Shown: piece by piece, positions 10,901-23,096 of the stretch
How the letters are laid out: each line of letters begins with the position of its first letter
Position numbering within the stretch: the stretch's first letter is position 1
The notes under the pieces: model-generated
What the model saw: only the letters and a program-made list of their open reading frames with translations
Database searches by the model: none
Told to the model about the DNA's origin: nothing
Position numbers and translations under genes: made by a program
Origin: Gonocerus acuteangulatus
Taxonomy: Eukaryota > Arthropoda > Insecta > Hemiptera > Coreidae
Direction of reading: 5' to 3'
NCBI GenBank assembly: GCA_946811695.1
Contig: OX328125.1
Coordinates: 111,430,467-111,494,466, forward strand
Length of the DNA stretch: 64,000 nt

Positions 10901-13900
10901 AGACTCGTCAGTGTTGGACTGGCTCGACGACAGCCGACGGACTCCACTCTACTTGGCCACTGAATTAGTGTGGTCTGCAGGCGTGAACGAAATCCTTCCA
11001 TATTCTCCGGACTTGGCAGTGAATTGTACCGAAGTCGAGGAAACGGTCCTCCATCTTGCTGCTCGCATCCTCGTGGCTCCTGATGAATTGGACTTCCTCA
11101 GAGCCTTATTCTTCCATTCAAACAAACATGTAAGTGTCTAATTTTTAATTGAATTGGCTTTCGCTTAATGGAATAGAAAGTATTTCATAGGCATCATTAA
11201 AACATAGCGGCGTTCTGCCCCGTGCGGCTGGCCAACGTTGGTCTCTCTCCTGTACTTGGCGAACCCAAGTAGGATGATATTACGTGCACTTTCATTTCGC
11301 CTTTTGGCCCTGCTCACAGTCAGATTAATAACTTTTTCAAATGTATTTCCAATCCTATTTTTCCATAAGGACTTTGTACATTCACTGAAGAAGTTGAAAA
11401 TATATTTGTTAACGTTATCATCCCTATTTACACTATTTAATACAAAATACAGCCTGGTTTCTCTCAAAATAGTCCAATGAATCACAAGGTAACATCAAAC
11501 GTTTTGCACTTGTGGTTTGTTTCTAGCGCAGTTCACTGGCATCCTGGAGCCTGTGGAGGGTATCTAGCTGGTACGAAGGTACTTGGGTGTAGCCTGTGGA
11601 GGTTGGCTAGCCAGTACGAAGGTACTCGGGCGTAGCTTGTGTAGGTTGGCTAGCCGGTACGAAGGTACTCGGGTGTAGCTTGTGGAGGGTATCTAGCTGG
11701 TACGAAAGTACTTGGGGGTAGCCTGTGGAGGTTGGCTAGCCGGTACGAAAGTACTCGGGTGTAGCTTGTGGAGGTTGGCTAGCCGGTACGAAGGTACTCG
11801 GGTTTAGCTTGTGGAGGGTATCTAGCCGGTACGAAAGTACTTGGGGGTAGCCTTTGGAGGTTGGCTAGCCGGTACGAATGTACTCGGGTGTAGCTTGTGG
11901 AGGTTGGCTAGCCGGTACGAAGGTACTCGGGTGTAGCTTTTGGAGGTTGGCTAGCCGGTACGAAGGTACTCGGGTGTAGCTTGTGGAGGGTGTTTAGCTG
12001 ATACGAAAGTACTTGGAGGTAGCCTATGGAGGTTGTCTAACCGGTACGAAGATACTTGGGGTTAGCCTGTAGAGGTTGGCTAGCCGGTACGAAGATACTT
12101 GGGGGTAGCCTGTAGAGGTTGGCTAGCCGGTACGAAGATACTTGGGGGTAGCCTGTAGAGGTTGGCTAGCCGGTACGAAGATACTTGGGGGTAGCCTGTA
12201 GAGGTTGGCTAGCCGGTACGAAAATACTTGGGGTAGCCTGTAGAGGTTGGCTAGCCGGTACGAAGATACTTGGGGGTAGCCTGTAGAGGTTGGCTAGCCG
12301 GTACGAAGATACTTGGGGGTAGCCTGTGGAGGTTGGCTAGCCGATACGAAAGTACTTGGGCGTAGCTTGTGGAGGTTTTTAGTAGGTACGAAGGTACTTG
12401 GGGTTAGCCAGAGGAGGGTGTCTAGCCGGTACGAAGGTACTTGAGCATATTTCTAACCAGTCACAGAAATAAAGGCCCTTTAGAGTTACCCGACTATGGA
12501 AAGGGACCGGGTAGGACTGGTAAAACCTCATTCAATAAGCTCAAACTGCATTTTTATGAACTCTAGCTCATAAAAGAGTTATTTGAGCCTACAAAAGTTA
12601 TAGCTAGATACGGCAAGAAGCGATGGCTTAATGCCCTGAAGTGAAGACACTAAAAAAAATAAATAAATAATGAGTCAACCGTTCTTTACAAATAAATTAT
12701 TGTGTTATTTTAGGTGCGGCTTATGAGAGACGGAAAGGGATGTATGGGCGTAGAAAGAGCAGTAGTATCGGGGAATATGCAGTTCGTAAAGATGGTCATG
12801 GGTGTCTACCCTGAGGAAATAGGAAAGAAAAATAACTTACTCGTGCTGGCAGTGTCGTCTGACGTAGGAGATCCTGCTGAAAATCTGAAGTCTCTTATTG
12901 AAATTCTCTCCGTGAAGCCAGAAGATATGGATTTGGCTCTTCTGTTGCAAACAGCCAAGTCCGGATGTCTGGAGTACCTGCTCGGCCTTAAAGGAATTGA
13001 TATAGCGGCAACATCAGAAGGTGGACAAACTATCCTGCACCAGGCCGCAGCAAGAGGCAACACCAGAGCAGTTGAATTGATATTGGCACGTCCGGAAGGA
13101 CGCGAGTTGGTACCAATTGAAGACAGCAATGGAAGACAGGCGATATTCGATGCAGCAATCTCAAGAAGCATCGACATCGTGATTCTCCTACTGAAGAATG
13201 GTGCAAACCTAGCAGCTAAGGATGGTTCCGGCAGGTCTGCAGTCGATGTTATATTCAGCAACGGGCCCCAGCTGGATTGGATGATAGATGAAGTCTTCGA
13301 TAGCTTTATGGTAAGATCGGATGAAAAGGATAATGGGCCTGCTGTTACCTTGGATTTTCGTGGACTCCTTGCTGATGTCAAGGGTGACGGTAGACAGCTT
13401 GGAGTCGTAGAAGCTGTCATCGAGTCTACGCAAAAACCAGTCATTCAGAGATTCTTTCTGCATCCGATAGTAGAGGGCTTTCTTTGCATCAAGTGGAAAT
13501 TGATTTCTATATTATATAATATTATAATGATACTCTACATTTCACAAATAATTAGTGTTACCAGCCTCAGCCTAGCACTGTACACTCCTTACGTTCCAAA
13601 CTTGGTGTGGCTAACGCGAGTCCTTGTGTGGTGCACCACAGCACCAATCATCCTGCTGGTAAGAAATCTCTATTTATAGTATTACTTTTTTTATTGTATA
13701 GCACTTGGTACGACGAACCATTACTATTTATTAGGAATTTTATAAGCTGCGTACTTAATTCCATCTTTCAGTTGATTAGAGACTCCTTTTCATGTGATTC
13801 CTTAAATTTTTGAGTCCACCACTTATTCGGTTGGTCGTTGGACTGGGTTCGGGGGAATTGCTTATTATACGGCAAAGTCTCTGTCAGTTTTGGCATACTG

Positions 13901-15624
13901 GCAGCTCGACATAATCTTTGATTCTGAAGGTGGCATGCATTTTTGCTAGTAGAATTCGGGATTATCTAAAAGAGCATTACAGTTAGATGGGGTCAAAACC
14001 ATTGTGTCGTGCTTTTGGGCCTCGTTTGAATAAGGTTTGATATCCTCGTCGCGTTCCTCTTTCCGTAGCTTATTTCGATGGACCTTCTCCGCCAGGCAGG
14101 CTTGAAGAATACCCGTCAGCAACACATCGGGTGTGCCCTCTCTGGGTTCCCCATAGTAGTTCTCACGAGTATAGGAGTCCCTCGAGGCCTGTAACAAGAT
14201 TATTTTGATAATAACTCTGCTTGTTGATTAGGAGATGGTGTTGGTGAGACTAGATCTTGACTACCTGATTGACTCCGAGAACTGGCTAAGACTAGGTGTG
14301 GTTCTGTGCAGCGTGGTCCTGAGTCTAGTCGAAGCGCCATCTATGAGGCCTCTAGGGGCCATCGCAGCACTCCTGGCTTGGATAGAACTCCTTCATCTCA
14401 GAGCTAGCAGTCCTAGGGAAGGGTTGAGGATTCTCATGTTCTTTGAAGTGGCCAAGAATGTCTTACAGGTAACCAAGACCCTTATTTATTAATTTATGCA
14501 TAAATTCATTATTAGTTACTACATTCTGAGCAAGAAAACATTGCTAATATCGTCCCTACCATGTCAAACTATCGAATATGCTAAATCTCGTTTTTCAGAT
14601 TCGAGACTTAGATCTTGGGTTGTGTACGATACGGTTTGCCGCAAATTGTCAAAACTCTAACCCCTTTAGCCTTTAATGCCTTAAATAAAGTATCGAATAA
14701 GACCATTTTTCAATATATTACTTCGTCAATGGATAGAATATGTTCATTCCTTAGCCCGATATGCATATTGAATAGTTTAACATCGTGGGCATGATATCTG
14801 CGGGAAGGAGGCTTTGAAAGGGGCCTAGCCAAGCTTCTTTTTCTCCAACTGATGACTAGGATCGAGCAAAGATTGGTGAGATATGACGCACTTGAAGGAA
14901 GAGAAAGACATTTGTCATTACAGCAGATCTCTAGGCCACTGTCTTCTGTGTCGCCTTGGAGGAGAGAGTGGATGATTAATGCTCGGTTATACCAGCATCT
15001 CGAATTTAATTAAATTAACTTTTTTATTATTTTCAGGTACTCTCGACATTTATTTTTCTATTGATTGGATTCTCGTTTTTCTTCTTGATCCTCTTCAACG
15101 GAGCAGAACCCTTCTCGAATATCTGGATATGCTGGTGCAAGGTTTTGATGATGATGACAGAAATGGAGTACGAAGACACCTTCGACCAACAGCTGGACTC
15201 CAGCACCGCTATAGTAGGCAGGATCTTCTTCGTGGTCTTCATGCTTCTCGTAGTAATGGTACTCAACAACCTCATAGTAGGAATGTCCGTATCTGACGTA
15301 GCTCTTCTCGAAGCGCAGGGAAAATCCAAGAAGCTGGCGAAGGAAGCGAGGTTTCTGGTGACCTTTGAGAAGTTGTGCTATCTGGACGATTGGCTCGACA
15401 AGCTACCTTCGGCCGTGTCGACATTCATCAGGAAGTACAGGAAAGTCGACAACAAGATCACGGTCTCTCCTATTCGAGAGTCTCAACTTCCGGAAGACTT
15501 GTGGAACAATGTCAGACAGAAACTTCAGAAAAGGGAAGAGATTATCAAAGGAGAATATCTATATTCTGCAGTAAATAAAATCTGTCAGAAGCTTGAGATT
15601 AATGTTGGGCAAATCGAAAATTAA
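7631..15624 (+). CDS. TRPA-family cation channel (ankyrin repeats + six-TM pore), 3' five exons
   Basis: Exons 7631-7970, 10341-11129, 12714-13658, 14232-14468 and 15037-15624 join in phase 0 to give about 965 residues, all with GT donors and AG acceptors. Seen: several ankyrin repeats, six hydrophobic segments and a pore helix KVLMMMTEMEYEDTF matching the TRPA consensus (MMxGExxYxDxF). S6 ends NNLIVGMSVSDV, equivalent to NLLIGLAVGDI. Known: TRPA channels are plasma-membrane cation channels for heat, irritants or mechanical stimuli. The subtype (TRPA1, painless, pyrexia, water witch or TRPA5-like) is not resolved. The 5' exons are missing: exon 1 here begins with the last base of a split codon. 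The introns are filled with repeats, and a transposon abuts the 3' end. Confidence 0.88.
8030..9190. repeat. Intronic repeat family, two direct units and one partial inverted unit
   Basis: About 450-bp units at 8030-8480 and 8525-8970 share GGAACACAATTTTT, TTTTCGGGTTTTCACT, ATATCTCGGAAACCCT and CCGCTCTTGAAAGTCTGTC. A 3' portion appears inverted at about 8985-9190. The whole sits in the first recognised TRPA intron. No coding capacity was seen. The arrangement suggests a foldback-type element with a duplicated arm. Confidence 0.85.
9583..9787. repeat. 53-bp minisatellite, about 4 units, with hairpin
   Basis: Unit ATTGTCTCATGCCATCTCCC followed by AGTGTGTGGGACTCTCACCCACA. The first unit is shortened. 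TGTGGG and CCCACA can pair around a 7-base loop in every unit. Confidence 0.92.
9885..10215 (-). pseudogene. R1-like LINE C-terminal fragment in TRPA intron
   Basis: Minus-strand translation reads GDVDYKLTQLLTGRRYFRRF, one stop, then a region with CQEGDSDYGDVYHTFFQC and KYVMLKKTWKG. This matches the region after RNase H/RT in R1-type elements: VDYYLTQ.LSGHG.F, Cys/His motif, closing V..ML. It is about 105 residues long with a premature stop, so it is a dead remnant. Confidence 0.6.
10341..11129 (+). CDS. TRPA exon: ankyrin repeats and linker
   Basis: Acceptor TATGTTTCCAG, donor CAT|GTAAGTG, length 789 (263 codons). It begins GSTALHAAFRYDRYNVVQFL, a canonical ankyrin repeat, then a Ser/Thr/Pro-rich linker (about residues 40-80), then GRTPLHLAVSLRRLESLRLL and RRTPLYLATEL repeats and ETVLHLAARIL. 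Confidence 0.88.
11510..12455. repeat. 43-bp minisatellite, about 20 units, in TRPA intron
   Basis: Unit built on GGTTGGCTAGCCGGTACGAA then GATACTTGGGGGTAGCCTGT. Variant units (ACTCGGG versus ACTTGGGG) form separate blocks: mixed at the 5' end, homogeneous at about 12050-12330. GCTAGC and GGTACGAAGGTAC are palindromic. Confidence 0.95.
12714..13658 (+). CDS. TRPA exon: ankyrin repeats, S1 and S2
   Basis: Acceptor TGTTATTTTAG, donor CTG|GTAAGA, 315 codons. Ankyrin repeats include GQTILHQAAARGNTRAVEL and GRQAIFDAAISRSIDIVILL. The pre-S1 signature FFLHPIVEGFLCIKWK follows, as in other TRPA proteins (HP..E.FL..KW). S1 spans about 13494-13560 and S2 about 13600-13658. Confidence 0.9.
13659..14231. 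other. TRPA intron, unidentified sequence
   Basis: A moderately GC-rich block at about 13810-14195 has an 83-codon minus-strand frame (PDVLLTGILQACLAEK) reminiscent of LINE tails. No motif is decisive. Confidence 0.45.
14232..14468 (+). CDS. TRPA exon: S3-S4 and S4-S5 linker
   Basis: Acceptor GTTGATTAG, donor CAG|GTAACC, 79 codons. Hydrophobic WLRLGVVLCSVVLSLV (S3) and GAIAALLAWIELLHL (S4) are followed by ILMFFEVAKNVLQ, matching the MFxxVxKxxL linker of TRPA channels. Confidence 0.88.
14469..15036. other. TRPA intron, nothing recognised
   Basis: AT-rich intron sequence with a normal polypyrimidine tract before the acceptor. No repeat or exon was recognised. Confidence 0.6.
15037..15624 (+). 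CDS. TRPA terminal exon: S5, pore helix, S6, C-terminus
   Basis: Acceptor TATTATTTTCAG, stop TAA at 15622-15624. S5 is STFIFLLIGFSFFFLILF, the pore helix lies at about 15130-15180 with acidic residues after it, and S6 is FFVVFMLLVVMVLNNLIVG. The C-terminal tail of about 105 residues is charged and has no further domain. The nearest AATAAA (15644-15649) lies inside the adjoining transposon. Confidence 0.92.
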   Translation, partial: VLSTFIFLLIGFSFFFLILFNGAEPFSNIWICWCKVLMMMTEMEYEDTFDQQLDSSTAIVGRIFFVVFMLLVVMVLNNLIVGMSVSDVALLEAQGKSKKLAKEARFLVTFEKLCYLDDWLDKLPSAVSTFIRKYRKVDNKITVSPIRESQLPEDLWNNVRQKLQKREEIIKGEYLYSAVNKICQKLEINVGQIEN

Positions 15625-15635
15625 GACTACATTCA

Positions 15636-16215
15636 CTTTTTAGAATAAACTAAAAATTGCAACCTTAAAAAAAAAAACTAAAACTAAAATTCCATTTACT
15701 AATGGATATTAGGTAGTTGAAGTAAAACTAAATCTAAATCATTGGGAATTAATTAAAAACTGTATTAAATCTTTATTTTAGTTTAGTTTTGCAAAAATAA
15801 CGTGAATTGCTGTAAATTATATTTCGATATTTAAGTAAATTATTAAAACTAATAGAACTTGTCTTCTTTTTTTTTTGAAAAGACTGAAGTAATATTACTC
15901 TTTATTAAAAAAAAATATACACACATACCTATTTTTATACTCTTGTTCTTAGTCAATGTATGCAATAAACTAATTAGTAAATTAAAAACTGTAACTAAAC
16001 TAAAATCATAAATTCAGGTCTCTTTTGCTTATATTAAACTAATTACCATACCAAAAACTAAAAAAACAACTTATTAAGAAAATACTCCAACATATGATTA
16101 ATAATTTTACAAATCTAAAACTTAACTGAAACTAGTAATTTAACGTGAGTTTGTTTTTAGCTAGATTGAAGTAAAGTTAGTTTAGTAAACTAACCTTAGT
16201 TTTGTCCAACTCTTG
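15636..16215. mobile_element. hAT-like element copy 2, inverted, internally deleted
   Basis: The first 120 bases are the reverse complement of about 5285-5405 (AAAAATTGCAACC and ACTAAAACTAAAAT words). The right end TTAGTTTTGTCCAACTCTTG is the equivalent of the 5430 terminus. The interior present in copy 1 is missing. It begins about 12 bases after the TRPA stop codon. Confidence 0.55.
15644..15649 (+). promoter_or_regulatory. Candidate poly(A) signal AATAAA for the TRPA gene
   Basis: First AATAAA after the stop codon, about 20 bases downstream. It lies within sequence shared with the hAT-like element, so it would be transposon-derived. Confidence 0.4.
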
Positions 16216-16370
16216 CTTGAGATTCAATGAACTAACCGAAATAACGCTTACTGGTTATTTGTCAATATTATGGGGGTGGGGTCTCTCAGATTACTGGAGA
16301 ATATTTTTACTGGGGGATAGTTCCAACCAGTAAAAAGAATTATATTTATTTTTTTTAAATATTTTTTTTT

Positions 16371-18760
16371 TTAATTATGGGCATTAAGAAATTTTCTGAC
16401 GATTCTAGCTGTGTCGAGTAGAACTGCTTGCTGGGATAGTATTAGGTGTTCCTCTGACAATTTCAGATATTTGGTGGCACTATCTGTTATATTCGGTATC
16501 AAACCATTGGTCGAAATGATAACTGCAGTAACTCTAGCGGAATCTAATTTATAGAGATCTTTTAACTCAATGGCCAAGTCTTGATATTTTCGCAGCTTTT
16601 CGGCATATGCTTTCCGGATATTCTCATCACTCGGCACTAAGATATCAATTATATCAGCAGTCTTATTATGCTTGTGAATAATAACAAATGGCAGGGAGTG
16701 ACTGAATAGCGCAGTTTCTTGGGGCTTTACGAACCCCCCTTCCCGAGTACAGTACACTGGCTTCTTGGTCATTTATAGCCATCCGGTAACCGTACCCACT
16801 ATCACGCAGCAACTGGCTCAAGGGGTTCAGGGACAAGCAAAACCACAAAGGACTCAGGCTATCGCCTTGATATATTCCCCTTTGTATTTTTATCGTTTCG
16901 CTTTCCACTGTATTTCGGCCCTTTCCAAAAGTAAGCTTGGTTTTCCACGTGGCCATCATACGTGATAAAAGGTCAGTTACATTATTAGCGACTTTATAAA
17001 TTCTTAACACCTCGATTAACCAGGAGTGAGGAACCGAATCGAAAGCTTTCTTGTAGTCAATCCATGCCATCGATAGACTTCGCTGTTTGGCTGAGGCCAC
17101 ACAACTAACAGCTCTTTACATCCTTTAGAACCACTTCTACAGCCTAGCTGCTCGGGAGCTAGTAATTCATTTTGTGTGATGTGATCTTGGATCTTGTTAG
17201 AGATAATTGATGTAAAGAGCTTGTAGACTCCATTTAAGCATGTTATAGGTCTGTAGTCATTGGGTTCGAGGGGTTGACCTTCTTTCTTTAGAATCATGTG
17301 TGTCACACCCTCAGCAAAGTCACTTGGTATTGGCTTAGTACCTGCAAGAAATTCTTGGTAACAGCGAGCGAATGGTTCATGTAAATTGTCTAAATATTTT
17401 AGCCAATAATTGTGAATACCATCGCGACCAGGAGCCTTCCAATAATGAAGTTTTTTAACGGATTTTGCTATGTCATTAATAGTTATGCTGCAATGCTCCC
17501 TTTTGACTGATGTTCTGCAGAGTTCCCGATATGTCAGGCATCCATGTTTCAATATTACTATGAGCATCAGGAACTTCCCATATATTGGCCCAGAAATTTA
17601 CCGTTTCATCAATTTTCACATTTCGAGGATCCCGGTTTGGCTCATCGCTGCGTTTGCTTAACATTCTGTAAAAATCCCTTTCTTGTGTACTAAAGAGTGA
17701 GTTTGGTTTTCGGCGGAGGAACGCTTTACTGTATCGACGTACTCGGTTGGCGTATACTGCCAATCTCTGCTTTTGCTTGTCCAAGTACGTAGACAGTGTT
17801 TCTGGTAAAACCTTTTCCTCAATCATGCCGATGTGTAGTACAATTATCTCATCTACTTTAGCTTTGAGCTTGTTACTTGGTGTTCCTGGGCTCTGGATGT
17901 AGTTTGTTAAAACACCAATCCTTCGACGGAGTTCCGCTATCTTGTTCTCCAATCTTCTCCTCCAGGGAGGTATGGTTTGCGTTTTCTTACCACCTCTATC
18001 GTCTTGATTTGGTGTTTTATCACATCCAATGCCCAAGAAGCAAGTAACAGCTTTTGCAGCTGAATAAATAAGATGACGAATGTCATCAATATCCTGTATT
18101 GATTCAGCGTGCGATTCCAGGATTGTGTTCACCATTCTTACAGCATTGAAAGCCTTCTTGTTATATGGAACACGCGGGATCAGTGGTCGGTTATGAAACG
18201 GGATACCATGATATTGGATATACTGGGACATTAGTAGGTCATTAAGCTTGGACAATACCTCTTCATTCTTGTCAGTGTCGCCATCTGCTGAATTGTCTAT
18301 ATCCTCAGGTACTGAAGTTGGTTCCTGTTCGATTTCAACCGTCTCAACTTCAGCAGGAATGCCTTCTGTACTACTTTGGAGTTTGTGTTTTATCTTATCT
18401 AGCTCAAATCCTTTCAGAACTTTACCGGTGCGTAAAATACGTCTGATCCGGTCTGCAAGGTTTTAAGACGTTAGCCGTACATCACGATAAAACTCGTTCC
18501 AATACTGCTCTAATCGTCTAGTGTAGCCCGTTTTCTCAGTTTCGCATTTGGTGGCCAGATAGTATGCTCACATGACTGCAATATGCATGTCTTTTGTCCA
18601 TTTTATGCGTTTCTGCGTACATCTTGGCCTTTGTCTAACAGGAGCGGGAGAAGAATCACTCTCCTCCAAGCTCAAGTCAGAACCTTGTTGTGTGCTCAAC
18701 ATAACCGTTTTCGTTGGCCTTGGTCTTACGGGCCGATACGGCATCGGGGCACCGCCCAAT
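16371..18760 (-). pseudogene. LINE pol remnant, R2/R4-like group, with frameshifts and a deletion of the catalytic box
   Basis: The minus strand reads an N-terminal block (KRIKWTKDMHIAVM), stop, NLADRIRRILRTGKVL, PPWRRRLENKIAELRRRIG, then RT motifs KAPGRDGIHNYWLKYL, NDYRPITCLNGVYKLFTSII, SMAWIDYKKAFDSVPHSWL (motif A) and QRGIYQGDSLSPLWFCL (motif B). The Y/FxDD catalytic box is absent. The text jumps from YGYRMAINDQEAS to a C-terminal domain ADIIDILVPSDENIRK...EKLRKYQDLAIELK resembling the restriction-like endonuclease region of site-specific LINEs. In-frame stops lie near 18568 and 18463, and frame changes near 17500, 17100 and 16750. Assignment to the R2/R4/NeSL group is from motif style only. 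Confidence 0.7.
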
Positions 18761-18981
18761 CAATTCCCTTCGGAGCAGCCCTCACTCCAGATTCGTCCGA
18801 GGCTTTTTGTTTCCTTTTCACCATTGCTAATGGGTTGTGCATTTTATACCTACTGCCAGGTATAGCACCCAGGGAAGGTAACCCTGGGGTGTGTACTGTA
18901 GGTGACCTTATGTCAGTGTAAGTGTTTAGTGTTTGTTTGTTTGTGGCATTTTCGGGCTCACGGGTTTTATTTTTTTCCTTT

Positions 18982-19045
<64 letters not shown>

Positions 19046-19372
19046 CTGGTACTCTTTTATTTCCTATTTTTTCCCCTTTATTCTATTTTTTCAGCCATTT
19101 GTCTTTTCTATTTTTTTTTTTTTTTTTCCACCTTTCTCCCGGCACTTTTAGTCTCTTTACCTGAACATTCATATTATTGCTTTATTAATCTAAAACTAAG
19201 TTAACAGGAAATAAATTAATCTAAAATTAAAAATATAAAAATATACACTAACTAAGTCTTAATAGCTAAAAAAAAAGAAACCTAAGGTAACACAAAATAT
19301 CACAGAAATGAGTTAAGAGGTAACAAATGTATCACAAGGAGGTGTTTAGTGTACTGTGTGTGTTAAGTGTCC
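18761..19372. other. 5' region of the minus-strand LINE and a poly(T) tract
   Basis: Contains (T)n of about 60 bases at 18984-19041 and a second T-rich run near 19110, which give false poly-Phe reading frames. No gene was seen. Confidence 0.55.
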
Positions 19373-19445
19373 GGTGTACTGTACTCGGGAAGGGGGGGGG
19401 GGTTCGTAAAGCCCCAAGCAACTGCGCTATTCAGTCACTCCTTGA
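19373..19445 (+). mobile_element. Partial inverted copy of the minus-strand LINE
   Basis: GTACTGTACTCGGGAAGG followed by TTCGTAAAGCCCCAAG is the reverse complement of 16690-16757 inside the LINE, except for an expanded G run. It is therefore a fragment of a second copy in opposite orientation about 2.6 kb away. Confidence 0.7.
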
Positions 19446-20689
19446 CAATATTATTATTATTATTATCTTTTTTGTATTTTTTTTTTTGTAATATACAGCT
19501 TTCTGCATTATATCCCCAATAGTTTTCATTTATTTAAACTAGCATTAAAAATGTAACAAAAGTTATTGATTCCAGTAGAGGCAGCCGGTGTTGGAACACG
19601 TCCATCGCGCGGCACACTTAGTTCGTGTTTATTTTCGTATTATTGTGTTTTAAACGTCTATTTATTCATATTTTTCTTTACTTATATAATATTTATTTTA
19701 TGTATGTAATAATTGTAGACTGATATATAAATAGTAATTTAAATTAGCTCATTTTATCTAATAAAACAAATTTATTTCATAAAACATTTTTTAATTAAAA
19801 AAAAAAATATTTACTTTAAAATAAGACTGAAAATTCTAATGTGTATAAATGTTAATGTCTATAAAACACATTAAATTATTTTTAACATTAAAATATATTT
19901 AAATAAAAGTAGAAATATTTAAATGATAATTAAATGCCAAGAATATAATTCTTACGATCGATTCAGACAAATCAGTGTCCTGTTCACTTTCACTGGATTT
20001 TAATGAAAATTGGTTCAACTTTTATGTGTAAATTTATTACATGTATTATACGTTATTTTAGTGTTTATATATTTTTTTGTCATCCACAAACATGACATCG
20101 CCCTTTCTTTTTCTTCTGATGTTGCCCTTTCTTTTTTTTTTTCATTGTTGCTTCTTGACTCCTTGGGAATTTTCATAACAACAATTGTCTGTATCGGAAG
20201 AAGGTGATGGAATGCTTTTTTTGGACTGCCAATGCCCATTCATGAGCTAAAATACAAGATTCTTGCATTGGTCGCGCGGAGCACTGCGTGCGCCAGCAAC
20301 GGTTGACAAGCTGTAACTGAGGAATGCGTTAAAGGGTAGAACACCACTCGTCAAAATAGGCGTACTAGTTTTCCTTGGCATACCTGAAGTGTGTGGGCCG
20401 TAGGGGTTCCCGGCAATTACTTACAAGACGAAATGCTGGATATGGCGCACTCTGTGCACCAGTGCGACTACTGGAGGGCTAACCAAGCAATGTATTGTAC
20501 TGGCTACACTAATTTTTCAAAATTTTCATTTTCAATTCTTGTATTTTTTTTTATAATATTTAATATAATTATTTGTTTTGATAAAACAAACTCAATGAAA
20601 TGTATTGGATTTATATTACAATTAAAAACATAAAGTAAAAAAAAAAAGGGATGCTTTCAATGATCTGGTTTATTAGTACTTTCCTCCGA
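19446..20689. other. Intergenic, AT-rich, no gene recognised
   Basis: Strongly AT-rich with short A and T runs. Open frames (for example 20010-20207) are low complexity and unsupported. Confidence 0.5.
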
Positions 20690-21980
<1,291 letters not shown>

Positions 21981-22007
21981 GTTAATTGAGGGTTCATTCT
22001 TAAAAAA

Positions 22008-23085
22008 AAGTCCGACTCGCAGGAACGAGCGGTTCCGTTTATATCCCTATTGACATTAGTAAAGGAATTGAAGCAATTATGGATAGGGTTTGATCTTTCG
22101 TGAATAACATAACATAAAATATCAAAGAGAAGGAAGTTTAAGGTGCAACAACAGGAAACTGATAGCATGAATGACTCCCCCGACTTCTCAACGTTCGCTC
22201 TATTACCTATAAGTTCCTCATTTTCTTGTGTTATACTAAATACTAATTTTACTATTAAATGCAATTAAAAAAAAAATCATAACCAATTAAAACTTTACCT
22301 AAACAGTGACAAAACCTTGTTGAAAGGAACAAAAAACAATTTGGAAGTTTTAAGCAATCTCTCTGATTGCCATCGCCCCATCGAAAATTACATACAAAAT
22401 TACCGAACAATTTTGTATGTAATTTACTAAGTTTTCGAATAGTTACTTCTCACTTGAGACATTTCCCAGCCGTTTTCGAGATGTTCACCAAGATTTAAAA
22501 CATTTTTAAGTGTTTCAATAAAATACTTCCATAACTGCAAATATAGCGAAAATTTGGGGTCTCCCGTGGTCTAGTGGCTAGCGCGCTGGATTCATAAGCG
22601 AGAGATGGTGGGTTCGATCCCCGCCGGCGCTAGAAATTTTCTCATCTCAGGGCTCGCTGAGAAAATTCCTGGCTGCACCCTGGGCGTCGGCGCTAATGGC
22701 CAAGATTTATGTCGATACGCCGTAAAAAAAAAAAAAAAAATAAAAAAAAAAAAAAAATAATAATAATAATAATAATTGAACCGCACTATTCTAAGTATCC
22801 AAACCGAAAATGAGTTACAAAAACATTTTTTTCCACTTTTCTCAAAAACGATTACAGATATCACTTTAGAATGGTTTCATTCGTTTTTTACGTTAAGAGA
22901 CCAATAAAACGAGTAACGTGAGCGTTACGATTTTTTTTCGCACGAATTTCGCCCCAAAAACAATGTTCCGGTGGTTTCTGCTGGTTAACCGATTCTGCTG
23001 GTTAACGAACTTGACCTTTTAAATCAGACAAAAGATTTTTGTACTTTCAAAAAAATCGGAACATTTTTGAGCTGACAAGAAAGCT
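22008..23085 (+). mobile_element. Repeat family F, copy at 22 kb, with nested SINE
   Basis: Opens with AGTCCGACTCGCAGGA, then CAGGAAACTGATAGC and GCCATCGCCCCATCG, and closes with CAAAAAAATCGGAACATTTTTGAG. The same ordered words are found at 52862-53935 (inverted), 55210-55830 (inverted) and 58565-59205. The body is interrupted by the SINE at 22557. Confidence 0.6.
22557..22790 (+). mobile_element. SINE-A (tRNA-derived head, (A/TAA)n tail)
   Basis: The head GGTCTCCCGTGGTCTAGTGG includes an A-box-like TGGTCTAGTGG, an anticodon-loop-like ATTCATAAG (CAT) and a B box GGTTCGATCCC. The tail ends GGCGCTAATGG...GATACGCCGT and then an A-rich and (TAA)n run. It is a retroposon, not a functional tRNA gene: the 3' side does not close into an acceptor stem. 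An inverted copy lies at 51891-52072. Confidence 0.85.
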
Positions 23086-23096
23086 GTGTATATATA

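Noticed and set aside
11165..11485. 106-codon minus-strand frame in a TRPA intron
   Set aside because: Ends in a basic segment (RAKRRNESARNIILLGF) that hints at a LINE tail, but no motif is diagnostic.
13946..14197. 83-codon minus-strand frame in a TRPA intron
   Set aside because: Looks like a decayed LINE end but could not be assigned; left as intron.
18902..19204. Phe-rich frames at a poly(T) tract
   Set aside because: Homopolymer artefact open in all three frames.
22557..22632. A tRNA-Met gene
   Set aside because: A and B boxes are present, but the 3' half does not close an acceptor stem, an A-rich tail follows and an inverted copy exists; it is a SINE head.
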